Below, in pieces: positions 1 to 11,500 of a stretch of DNA of 64,000 bases. Source of the DNA: Hirundichthys speculiger (lineage: Eukaryota > Chordata > Actinopteri > Beloniformes > Exocoetidae); NCBI GenBank assembly GCA_018398805.1, contig JAGFBZ010000695.1, forward strand, positions 62,001-126,000. The letters run 5' to 3'. Both the position numbers and the translations under genes were made by a program. Under the pieces are notes generated by a model. It did no database searches, was not told where the DNA came from, and saw nothing but the letters and a program-made list of their open reading frames with translations. The first letter of the stretch is position 1, and each line of letters begins with the position of its first letter.

Positions 1-415
1 CTGACCTCAAGAGAATAAAAACGTATGCAAGTAATACGGTGATGCGTAATCGAGAGGTAGAGCCATTTGTGCACGTCCACGTGTGACCAGGTGGATGCAC
101 AATTATGCCACTTGGACACACTCTTTTATGCGCCGACATGCGGGTTGAGCTTTACGCAAACTTGGTATCTTGTAATCACAGGCTTAGGGTAGCGGGTGGT
201 CAGACAACCCACTACCCGCTACCCTAAACCCACGATCTCAAGATACAGAGTTTGCAAAAACGGAAAAGACACGCCCATTGCCACACCTACAATGTGAGTA
301 AATGAGTCGGCATAGCGGGTAGCGGCTTTAGGGAAGTGGAAGATTGCATTAGCAGTTAGGTTCCTAAACCCGCAATTTGCGGCTAGCGGCTAGCGGAGGT
401 GTACAATCGGGGCCA
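1..415 (+). mobile_element. GGGCCC-terminus element, copy C (cut by window edge)
   Basis: This stretch aligns with the right half of the complete copy at 1941-2814 in the same orientation and with the reverse complement of the copy at 26677-27974. Shared landmarks, in order, are a block around TGTGCACGTCCAC, a palindrome, GACACGCCCATTG, AGATTGCATTAGC and the end ATCGGGGCC. The central palindrome (about 156-255, core 187-224) is a near-perfect inverted repeat built from GGGTAGCGGGTGGT. The left half lies outside the window. No coding capacity is seen, so it is presumably non-autonomous. The transposon class is unknown. Confidence 0.7.
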
Positions 416-423
416 TAGTCTTG

Positions 424-612
424 TAAAGTTTCTGGGAGAATGTCCTTTAGACGGATGAGACAAAACTGAAGCTTTTTGGCAAATCACATTGGCACTCTGT
501 CCACTGAAAAAAAAAAAAAAAAAAGAAGAAGAAAAAGCTTTCAATGAAAAAAATTCCACAGAGCATATGCCTATATTTTGTAGCTGCTTTGCTGTATCTG
601 ACAGTTGCAGGT
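424..612 (+). pseudogene. Tc1-like transposase relic
   Basis: Translation gives FWENVL, a stop, then TDETKLKLFGK, which closely matches [18 protein letters not shown] around the first catalytic Asp of the Tc1 transposase at 24743. A second match (GCFAVSDS versus GCFAASGT) follows after an A/G-rich insertion at about 507-540. Only this short middle part of the transposase survives. It abuts the end of the GGGCCC element copy and has no recognisable terminal repeats. A relic of the same broad Tc1 group as the 24-25 kb element. Confidence 0.7.
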
Positions 613-945
613 CAATGATTCTCCAACAGGGTAATGCCCTTAACAGCGGATTGACATGTACGTGGTTGCAAGAGTTGTCTGCGTCTGTCTCCATAGACTT
701 TGAATGGGGTGATGTCTTCAATTGCCAAAGTGAATTGTGGGTTTGGTGTGTTGCGTCTATAGCATTACGTCTGTCAAAAGTTGGGGGATTTTTAACTTTT
801 ATAGGCACGCCTTCGGCCAATTGAGTTGTGGCTACACAGCCAGAGCTACCCAATACGATCGTACACGGAGGTGGGACTAATTCAAAGCATGCAGCTTAAT
901 CGTGTAGCAAGTAGGACGAAATTTTATTCATTGTTTTTGATATGA
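613..945. other. No gene recognised
   Basis: Open frames on both strands here are short and not protein-like. No terminal repeats or RNA genes were recognised. Confidence 0.5.
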
Positions 946-1140
946 CAGTCATGCTCAGTCTGTAAGGCTGACTGAGCATGCTCAGTCTGCAAGGCTGTCT
1001 GAGCATGCTCAGTCTGTAAGGCTAACTGAGCATGCTCAGTCTTCAAGGCTGACTGAGTACGCTCAGTCTGTAAGGCTGTCTGAGCATGCTCAGTCTGTAA
1101 GGCTCTCTGAGCATGCTCAGTCTGTAAGGCTAACTGACTG
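946..1140. repeat. 27-bp minisatellite, about 7 units
   Basis: The unit is 27 bp and contains the palindrome ACTGAGCATGCTCAGT followed by CTGTAAGGCT. About seven units are visible with a few substitutions (for example GAGTACGCTC in one unit). Because 27 is a multiple of three, the minus strand stays open and encodes a 9-residue repeat (ALQTEHAQT/S). That open frame is most likely a by-product of the repeat length. A run of 12 C follows at 1153-1164. Confidence 0.95.
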
Positions 1141-1940
1141 TCACAAAGAACACCCCCCCCCCCCACCCCCCATCTATTGCCGCAACACAGCTGTGTGAAT
1201 CCACCATTACTCAAAGCTAAAAACACCCATGAACTTTTGTTTTACGTTGTCAGTATTTGAGGCAAATAGAAAAAGAAATGACTATGTGCAAGACTTTTTG
1301 ATGTTATAGCTAAGTAACACGGATCAACCAGTGCAAAAATACAAATGTATACTACAGCATAGGCCATCTACGTAATCTACAACATAGGCTGTAAATCATT
1401 CGAGCTTGAACCACAGATATCAACAGATAATTAAAAACTTCTTTGAAAATTATAGAATCAACTATTCAGGCGGAATGAGAAATGGGTTTGGTTACAATGC
1501 TGAAAAGTTTGTACACAAACCCATGTTATTTACTGAGGAAAGAACCAACAAAATAAAAAAAAGTGTAAAAATGGTGTCTTTGCACTGTGTAGAGACTTTC
1601 CCCACAATGCTACAGTAAAGCTTTGAGACAGATGCCTCACACACACTTGCATGCACACACAGACACAGGCTCACACACCTATTAGTTGAATAGCTAGAAA
1701 GCTAGAATAGGTTGGAAGGTCATGGTGGCCTTTGAACCGTAGTACTTTCAAAGTTCACCCTCAGCACTGCGTAAAGCCTGCCGCTGTTTCTAGAAATGTG
1801 TGTTTCATAGAAAAAAGAAAGCTAGAAGAGGTTAATATTTTTTTATAGATGTGTGCGGTTTTATTTATTTATTTACTATGTCCTTCAGGAGTCTCTGAAG
1901 CATGAGAAGGAAACAAAATTTAAAAAAAGAAAGAGAGCTA
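1141..1940. other. No gene recognised
   Basis: Contains a C run, a degenerate CA-rich stretch near 1636-1678 and a T-rich stretch near 1847-1876. No coding or RNA feature could be supported. Confidence 0.5.
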
Positions 1941-2814
1941 GGGCCCGATCTTTCGACAGATCTCCTAAAGCTGCTATTAAGGGATAGCGGGTAGCGGGAG
2001 GGGCGTTCCCCCGCAAAGAAAGCAATCTTCCACCTTGCTAAACCCGCTATCCCACCTGCGCTACCTGCTATATTATGCATAGGAGTGGTTAGGGCGTTCC
2101 ACCTGTTAAACCAATCAGTGCATCAGTAGCCATTGCCTTTAAGAGCAGGTTGCGCTACCCACAAACCACCACCCGCTATCCACAAACCGCTATGGAGTGT
2201 CTTTTCATCCAGATTGGAGCAGCTCTCATGCGCAGCTCATCTGGGACTCTGCTTTAGAGCTTCCTCCGCTTCCTTCCTCCTCTGCACTGATATATACATA
2301 AAAATACTCTTACACAGACAATTCCTATCGGCAACCTGAAAGTCCCAGATAGTCAGGGCGTTCCCAGTAAACACGCTCTGGTGGTCTATGGTTTAACTGG
2401 TGAGCAAGCCGTTTAAGATGATCTCTGCCATTTTCTCAGGGGTTCAACAGGCCAAATCATGTTTTTTATACAAGAGTTAAATCGAGAGTTAGAGCCGTTT
2501 GTGCACGTCCACATGTGACCAGGTGGACGCACATTGATGCCATTTGGACGCGCTCTTGTACGCGCTGACATGCTGGTTGCGGGTGGTCTGACCACCCGCT
2601 ACCCACAACCCACAATCGCAAGGTACCAAGTTTCCAGAAAGGGCAAAAGACACGCCCATTGCTACACCTACAATCTAAGTAAGTGAGTCAGCATAATGGG
2701 TAGTGGCTTTCGGGAGCAGAAGATTGCATTAGCGGTTAGCTGAGGTTCCTAAATCCGCAATTTGCGGGTACCGTTAGTGTGTAGCGGCTAGCGGGAAATG
2801 TACGATCAGGGCCC
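1941..2814 (-). mobile_element. GGGCCC-terminus element, copy A (complete, 874 bp)
   Basis: The left end reads GGGCCCGATC and the right end GATCAGGGCCC, so the termini are inverted. The flanks are CTA on the left and TAG on the right: TA-containing but not a clean duplication. The reverse complement aligns end to end with the copy at 26677-27974, including GTGGAAGATTGC, GGAACGCCCCTCCC, GGTGGAACGCCCTAACCAC and ATATATCAGTGCAGAGGAGG. Strand is given to match that copy as plus. A central palindrome lies at 2579-2599. Many GGGTAGCGGG words occur in both orientations. No open frame of useful length, so non-autonomous. I cannot assign a superfamily. Confidence 0.8.
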
Positions 2815-5800
2815 TAGTGTTTAACTTAGCATGATAGTGAACTTTTTTTCTCTGGCTCGGACTGAAAGCAAGAGATGTGGATTTGATCACACTGGGTTGT
2901 GTTCAGCTAATATTGCCTATAACATAGTGAGGCAATATGGACTGACAATTATGATGGAATTAGATTTCATTTATTCAGGACTAACCCACAATCAAGTTTA
3001 CAGAAGCACTCATCTTGTGTCATAATCACATTCAATCTACCTTTCAAAGGAGGAATTCAGTTTCACCAACAGAAGTGCATCAACAGAAGCAAGTTGTACT
3101 TAGACACGGACCCCAGGTCTTCTTATTTTTTTTTTTTTTTTTTTTTTACTTTTTTGTGAGTTTGTCTGTACACCAGCATAAAGAAAGAAAACTCTCTAGA
3201 GTCTGTGAGAAAGAGTGATATTTACAGGTAAAGTTCAAAATCAGACCCTGTAACCATGACCACTCCGTGATGAGCACTTCACTGCACACTGACTCAAACA
3301 AGAAGTGTGTTCTCTGATCCTGAAACTCAAGTTTAAGATATTTGTCTCACATGGGGACTTCACACCTGCGCATCACTTATGTTCCCACAGAAAAATAAGG
3401 AGAAAGAGAATAGGACCAGGTTTGTTGTCCAGAACAGACAAAGAAAAAGTGTTTAAACATTAGCATTATAAGTCCAAATCTGCATGCTTTTATTGAATTG
3501 ACTCGGCCTTAAGCACTATAGATGTGGGTAATAATGTAAGGGAAAAAAAAAAAACAGGAAAAAAAACTCTGCTGTCGAATTAAGTTTTAGAATTCAAGGC
3601 TGAAATTAGCACAAGTGAAGCATCAAGAGGGATAGAACAGAAAGACCTGTTAATCCTTAAATCCTTAAAACCCCCAAGAAGGAAAAGTATGATTTAACAA
3701 GCACCATATTATTTTAACAAGCTTTTGGTTTAGCTGGGTTTGCGAAAATATATCCTACAGTGCATCAACCATGCTCTCTCAGTATCTCCGTTTCCTGTAC
3801 CTGAAAACTAATGTGTTCTCTTTTTTTTTCCTCCTGTACTACTTCTCTTTTTCTTTCACTCTGCAAATCAATTTTGGGCTTGAGGCTGCAGTGCCTTGCA
3901 GGTATTTATCTCTTTGATATTGTTCCCACCCCAGCTCTGTATGTGTGAGTGATAGGACCAACCACCGCTGAACAGGAGAGCCAAGACAGATTCCAAACTT
4001 CTTTCTAGGATCTTGGTTTAAACTCAGCCCTTGTTGTTGCCAAAATGACAATTTAAAGATACAAACAAGCACACATGCAAACTCTGCATCTCTGTGAAGA
4101 CTACGATTTGGACAAGAACTGTATAAAAGTTGGACTTTTGTTCTCACCTATGTGGTCTTAGCATTAAAAAGAGAGAAAAAGATAAGCAGAGCTTTGAAGG
4201 CATTTACGGGCAGACAGGAACAGTGGGAATATTATGCATAAACATGATGGGTTATGAGCTGATTCCCATGTTCACGAGCACGAACGCACACATACACACT
4301 TTACCTTTCCCATGTGGCTTTGTCAACAGAGACAATCCAAATAGTGTCTGTGCATATAGTCAGTAGTGATTTCAGCAAAAAATACAAAAAGGTAAAGAAT
4401 AAAAAGTATCATTATATTTAAATTTCAGTGTTGAAAGCTAACACCAGGTTTTAGCTTTGCATAGTGGTTTGAACATGTTTACTGTTGGTAGTTGCAGACT
4501 GGTATACTGTACACGCCAGTAAAAGATATTTCGTAGCGACAAATTTACTCTGAAGCATTTGGATTGGTCTTCTTTTCCCACCTCATAGTTTCTTTACTCA
4601 CTTCCCTGTTGTTTAATTAAAAGTAGAATCCACCACATGCTTATCTCATTCAGGTCATATGTCCCACAGCGTTGTCACTCAACTCTGGATCTTCACCCTC
4701 AGGTTGTGTGTACATAGGAAAACTGCTGCGGATGCGTTTCTCAATGGCTTGATTAACCCCCCCCCCCCCCCCCAAGCTATTCTAAACTACAGCTGTAAAC
4801 AAATGTATGCAAAGCTCTGCAATAAATTACTGTGGAAGGTAATACATAAACTGACATCACGCCCACCTGTCTCGCAAAAGAGCCCTAGCAGACTGAAGTC
4901 AAGACCTCACAGTGGGTCATGCTTTCCAACTGTCTGCTGTCTGTCTCGTGTGGAAGAGCTCCACCTGTTGACCAATGGCTGCATGGCTGTTAAATCTGGT
5001 TTACTGGAGGACTTACAGAGTAACACTGCCATATACTGTACTGGAATAAGTAGTGAAGCCAGCCTGCTTACTGTTGCAGTTGGCTTATAAAGTCCAGTGC
5101 TGATGGACGGCAAAATGAGTTGTCTGCCCATTTCACATTATCCTGGAATCTGCTGATGAAATAGTTTTTGCTGAGAAAAAGAAATCCCCCGCCCCCCTTA
5201 AATTCTGGCTTGTCTGAATAGTTCAGGGCAAATACATAATATCACTAACTACTCATATTTTTTTATTTCACAATGAGAACCAATTGCCTTATTTGACTTC
5301 ACACTGTCCTACTTCTTCATCTCTCCAGCATTTATGACACCTCCTTTAAGACTGCTATATCACTGTGATGTAGCAGTAATAATGCCAAACATTCTTGGTA
5401 CATTTTGTAAGCTCTGTGATGTCTAGATATGTATAGGAGCTACAGTTTTAATGGAATGATAAACATACAAAAATGTGTGAGATATTAGACTAATTTACAT
5501 GAAGAAAAATACTGTAGAAATATAAAATAGGTGTATCTAGACTGTGGATTTGTATATGGATGCCGAAGCATTTAGAGGGATCAGTGAAACAATATGTCGA
5601 TCAACACCTTGCATCCCCGGTTTAGTTGGCACATGATTCTGTTCCCAACATTAGGCTGAAAGGATGTTTCTGGTAAAGAGACAGTAAGATGATATAATGC
5701 TGCCATGAAATGGATAGATCTGTGTGTTTCTGATCACTTTCCATAGAGATTATAAGACATGAACTTTGAAGTTGTGATGTTAAGTCGAAGCATGACACCA

Positions 5801-7439
5801 TGCCATGTAACAGGAACTGCTGTAAGATTATCTGCCACAGCGTTTTAAGTCAGAGAGCCTTGGTGGGCGTGATAATCGGATATACTGTATCTTCGGGTAG
5901 ATCTGATCTTTTTTCCTTATATAACTGTATAAGTGAAGTTTAAGAGGCTAAGACAGATAAGCAGCAGAACTAAAGAGTTATGTTGGATTTTTGTGCAGTG
6001 TTGTATTGGAACTTAATGAGATGTCCCTCAAACACCTTTTTGTTTTAATCTGTCTAACCCAGCATGCATAACATCGCCAACAGACCTTAGTGTATTCTTG
6101 AAAACTATATAAAAAAAAAAAAGCTCCTCGACACAAGTAGCAGAACCTGACATCTATCATGGGACTGACGTGCTGTCTCATTAAACATGCTCCTTTGTTG
6201 AAATTAAATACACATGTATCTGAAATGGTAAAGAAATCACATCTTATGTAACAACTGTCAACATTTGTGGGTTGGGGGGGGGGGGGGGTGTTGGTCTTCA
6301 AACATTTTTAGGTATGTGGCAAGTGGATTGTTCAAAATACGGTTTATACTCAACTGGATATTGAACTCATCTGAGTATTTCCGATAAAGCTTTACTCCAT
6401 GACAATAGGAGAAATCATTGTGAAGTGGTTATTTGTGAACAAGAAACATTTCCCTTGTATGAGGGCTGTAGAGGAGGATAAAAAAAGACACAGAATAAGA
6501 AGCAACAGTTTCAGGTTTTTAGTATATGATAGACTTATTCTGTTAAATTATTTCCTGTCATTCATTCACTCCTTTCTGTAGGTTCAACTCTGTTGCTTAG
6601 GCTACTTGATTAGGGTTAGGCTTTGTTAAGAATCAGACACTAAACCTACATGAAAGGGTTAAATTAATCAAAATTACCAGGTTAGGATTAAGAAAAGATT
6701 GGGACTTGGCCTTTAACACATGATCAACCCCATGTTACGCCACACCATCATATAGACTTCCTTGGTTACCAGTCAACAGGGAATTTCACAAGCATTTGAC
6801 AGCACACAGTGTTGCCTCTATTTTTCGGTCAATGGATTTTTACCATGGGATGAAACTTTGTCTTTTTTTCTTTTCTTTTTTCTTTTTTACTTTGTTGTCA
6901 CAAGTGTGATGTCTATGTGAGAAAGAACAAAAACTGCTCTGCCTTTAACTGATGATTGATTTAGCTGGCTGACTGGGGAGTCACTGAGTAGCATCCTCGT
7001 ACACCAGACAGTTATTTCAGGTAGCTAAATGAGTTTGACTCATCATGGCTCACACTCTTTTATGAATGAGATTCAATTTTCTTCCCACTTGACCAAATGT
7101 TAATGATTCTTAAATGCAGAACAAAAAGACTGAACTATATCCTGCCACTATCACTATAACTATCACTAAAAGCTGGATAAACAACATCAGTGATGACCGA
7201 GTCCTTGAGCACTTGTTAGACATGGTTTGTTGCCTTTGTTGCTTTTCTGTCAGTTGAATGTAAAGATTTAAGTTCTGCAAGCAAAGTGTACCTACATGTA
7301 TGACCATAATAGCCTCACTTTGTACCTCTTGATTTTTGTTCTGTAGACAAAATCAAGAAGCTAGAACAAAGTACACTTCCCCTTTATAACAACAATTCAA
7401 AGCTTTCAATAATCCTAAAAAGCTTTAATAGGAAGCAAA
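2815..7439. other. Intergenic or intronic sequence without recognised genes
   Basis: AT-rich sequence holding homopolymers (T run 3126-3147, C run 4757-4773, G run 6274-6288) and a short imperfect hairpin at 5351-5377 (arms ACTGCTATATCAC and GTGATGTAGCAGT). The small open frames lack protein-like composition and splice context. No repeat family was recognised with confidence. Confidence 0.5.
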
Positions 7440-8545
7440 ATGGCTTCATTTCTTGGTTCTCGTGATGTTTTTCCGTATCCATGTGAAAGACTTCTTCAGT
7501 TCTAGCTGACAGGTGTTCCGTTGATGAATATACCTCAGCATTGTGACTTCAAAAAAAAATGCAGCTTGTTATTTTTCCTCTCTGGTGAACTTGATCCTGC
7601 TATCCACTGAGTTGATGTGTTTGGTGAAGCCCTCTATTTTCTTGAGTATGTATTTTGACCCCAGTGTCCTCCACATATCTGAACCAGTGGCTTGGTTCTG
7701 TAACCTTGTAGGAATTGAGACTGGCAAGAATGCGTGACACTGGAGAACCAATGGCACATGTGTGTTTCTGTCAGTGACAAGCCAACGCTGTATTTGAAAT
7801 AAGTGGTGGAAAGGGCCAAGGTCCAGCACAGCGCAGAGGTTTCTGGTTGGGAGATAAATGACAAGACCAATTTAAGGATTGAATCTTGAAGCAACTGTTT
7901 CCTGACAGCCTCCCTTCCTAACGTTTACTAAGTATGCAAGTGAAAAGTCAGGTGACATCAAATGACACAACGTTGGGGTCTGGAGCCAGTTTTCAGATCT
8001 TCAGCTTTATTGATAAAATCGGTAAAGCTCTTTATGTGATGTCAAATGTTTCCTTAAAGAGGGGCTAACATGGTAGCGACGTGATTCTGCTGCTACAGAT
8101 GGTTTTGAATTGGTGCTTCTTTCTTGTGTGTACTGTGTAGCCCATGTTGTGGTAGGTCCCTTCTGTTGAGAACCATCGTGCATCTTCCATTTTCTGCTAG
8201 CAAAATGGTGATGTTTTTGTCTCTTCTGAGGGAGGCTTGCTGGCTTCCTTTTCTGCTGTCTCAGGTTGGATGGAGGTGTGTTTTTTGCGCTGTAAATTGC
8301 TGTTACCTTCATTCTTCATTCTTCATTGTTGTTCTGCTTCTGTCCCAGCTATGTTCTCGTTCTTTAATGTTAATTTAGTAGCAGTGATGAGGTCCATCAC
8401 TATGGCCTTTGACACAGGAAATGAGTTCTGCCCTGTTGGTTTTTGTAGGAGGTAGTTTCTAACACCTACATTCCAGAGATGCTCTTTCCCAAAGTGCAAG
8501 GCAATAAAAAGACCAAAAACCACTCACAAGAGGGACAGGTGACGT
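7440..8545 (-). pseudogene. Penelope-like (Poseidon-type) reverse transcriptase relic
   Basis: Reading the minus strand across frames gives the reverse-transcriptase landmarks of fish Penelope-like elements in the expected order. PPSNLRQQ and LAENGRCTMVLN-like residues lie near 8160-8290. THKKEAPIQ follows near 8115, then KSFTDFINKAEDLKTG near 8000 and motif A VSFDVT near 7955. Motif B is AIGSPV near 7740, and motif C is PSHWFRYVEDTGVKI near 7690, followed by FTKHINSVDSRIKFTREE near 7570. Many frameshifts and stops separate these blocks. The 3' end (about 7440-7520) resembles the usual Poseidon 3' tail around GAACTGAAGAAGTC. No GIY-YIG domain survives. Such elements move by target-primed reverse transcription; this copy is dead. 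Confidence 0.75.
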
Positions 8546-11500
8546 ACATTTGACTTGAATGACTGACAAAAATGTAAACTGTCGAGTTCAGAAGAAAAAC
8601 TCAGTTGCCTTTTATTCAAGATTTTTAGAACTAACCCGACCTGGATGATTAAGAATCTGCACTAGCATGTTTTCATGATCATATTTTATCTTTATTTGGC
8701 TGCCATCATTTAACTGAAATATACTATGTTTCCTCTGTTCCATCAAAGTACAATATACAATAATGTGACTAAATGTAGATTTGAGAGGAAGAAGCAAAAG
8801 CATCACATTGAAATGTCAAAAGTAGAAGCATAAAGGCTGTTCAAGAATGTGCTTACAGCAACAAAGAAGCATGGCCAGAAACAGCACCTCAGCTGGGAGG
8901 TTGAAGAGTGTGAGCCATTTTCTCACTGTGTTCAAACACATATCTCCAACTTATGTCTGCAAGTGCAATTAAACCACTCAGTTTCTCTCTTGATTGAAAG
9001 ATTTGGCAAGGCCATTAGAAAAACTGCACTTCAATTGTCAAACATCTCCAACAGATCCTCATTCAGTTAGCAGCAGTGGATCCTAACCTCGTGTTCAATG
9101 TCTTTAATGAAGCGGCTGAACTATTTATGATGCTGCTCCAAACCTGCAAGTCACAGCAAGACATAGCGAGATCAGAAACCATCAGCAGTCCACTATAACT
9201 CATTTGCCTGTTCAGATCTCTCTAACGGTCTGTGTCTAGGCACACTCATGCAGACTTTTTCTACCTCTCTTTCTTTTAATCTCCACATGGCACCACAAAA
9301 GGTTTTTTTTTTCACTGCAAGTTTTCTTTTTTGTATTTATCTTCCATCACAATCCAGAAAACTATTTCTAAAGCATGACAGTGCATATTACAGATTTTAT
9401 TCAAGCAGCAGTAAAGTATGTTCTCTGAGACATGTTTTATTGATGATTATATTCAAACAGACATTACACAGCCAGCTTTGGTAATGCTGTCATAAAAGTT
9501 TGAGCAACAGACTAAAAGCGTCTGGCATACCAGGTATTTTATCAAACAAGAGAATTCTTAAGTACCTTACACAGCATAGTTTACATGTTATGCAGATTTA
9601 TCAACTACAAGAAAGAATGAATAAAATGTTAAAAATTTCAATGAAAATATCAAGATAAAACTAAAATACCAGAAAACTGCCTGCTTACACAGATCACTTG
9701 AGGTCATATTCATCTCCCACACTTTCTCACACTCTTAGAAACCAGCACTGTTCAGGCAGGTTTGAGTTGTCCATATGCTGTGGTTTAAGGTCCAATGGGA
9801 CAGAAAGGAATGTACCGTTGGCTTTGTGCATACAGTGAGGCCTCTGTGCTATTCAGTGCTCTCCAGCTCCGTAGAGTGTAAAAGGAAATTCCTATTTTTA
9901 AGTGAGAGCCTGTGCATGTCTGTGTGAAATGCACACATATATACTTTCATGTTCACAGAAACAGATGATCCTCCTAAGTCATGTTTATTTGCATATACAG
10001 GCATATATCTCTCTCTATAAGGCACATAGTGACCTATGAAGATATGAAAACACAAAGAGGTGAAGGCTGTCCCCAGTCCCTGTCCACCTGTGTGTGGAAA
10101 AACACACATGCACATAAAGTGAGTTGTCTTCAGCCTCTGCATAAATCTATTATCTTTTTCACAGGCATGCAGATGTTTCCTGTAACCAAACTCTGCAACC
10201 TAATGCAGGAGTGGCACCTTGTTGTCACATATTTAGTCCAATATCTCAGCAGCTGGTTTTTATGGTATAACATGCTCACTCCATGTGTGAAGGCAGAGCA
10301 TAGTTATACTGTATATATATGTCATTTTCATATTAGGGAGGTTCTGTCTTTATTCAAGTCCTGATTTAGTAATGGAAAGCTTAAAGAACACAAATCTGAA
10401 ACATTGCTATCCCCAGACTGAACAGATTCTCTGTCTGCTCAAGTATTTTTGTGTTATGAGTCACTGACTGCTGCTGCACATGCAGTTTCTACATAACAGC
10501 CTATCATCTTCCCACATGATGACGGTGCCACCTAGAGGAGTGTTTGCATGGTCTTGATGAATGAATTTGCACAAATTACTACATATTTTTCTACCATGCA
10601 GTGCTTCTGGCACATAACGTCACCCAAAGACGGGACGCATTGGCAAATTGATACATTATTAGGATTTACAAGTGCTTACTAAATGCGGCCTTTTAATGAT
10701 GGGTTCTGGGGTAAACTGCATTTAGATGGATTGTCTATAATATTGCACACATGCTTTATATCAAATGTAAACTTGTAATTAAAAAAGCAAAGAAAAATAC
10801 TATCATTGCTGAGCTTCAAATATAGCACATTGGATATAGAACAAATAAATTAGTCTTTATTTTTGGATTAATTCTAATTAAGAGACTCAATTGCCTTTAT
10901 TTATTGCTTGATTCATCTTCTTTGTTCACTTATCTTCCAGGGCTCTAGAGATACACTGACCCTCCTAGTGTGCAACAATGTGTGTTACCACCAAATAGTA
11001 CCTCTGGGGTATTAAAGAAGTTGTCTGTGTGTGAGATGTATGATGGAACATACTAATTTGTGTGAATGTTGCATGTGTGTGTTTTTATGTGTCTCTTGGG
11101 TTACCCTAGCTGAAGCCAGCTGTATATCACAAAGGTCTCCCATGTGTGACTTCAAAGTCACAGCATGCTCAGTTCAGGCTATTTATGACACAGTTATAGG
11201 AAGCACACACATGTTTTTGCCTTGCGCTGCAAAGTATAATAAAACCTAGACATGTATAAAAAAATATTACTCACAGTGTCTCTGTTCTTTTTTACCCGGA
11301 TATTAAGTGGGTAAGTTTTTTTTTTCTCTCCAAAGTTTGGAAGGAAAAGAACGGTGGGGAAGTCTCCCTGGATCCCAGGAAGCAGAAGCATGCATGCTTG
11401 TGTCCTTCACGTAACTCAATTCTAAAATAACTTTGAAAGCTGCCTCGCCGCTGAGGATTTAACATCTCATAGCGTTCTGACTTTGCTTGTACATATCTCA

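Noticed and set aside
383..853. 156-codon minus-strand frame
   Set aside because: It is antisense to the Tc1 relic and contains a phenylalanine run from the A tract.
924..1226. 100-codon minus-strand frame with a 9-residue repeat
   Set aside because: The open frame follows from a 27-bp tandem repeat; no start context or homologue supports a protein.
6600..6640. GATTAGGGTTAGGC as an interstitial telomere repeat
   Set aside because: Only about two units of TTAGGG-like sequence, which is expected by chance.
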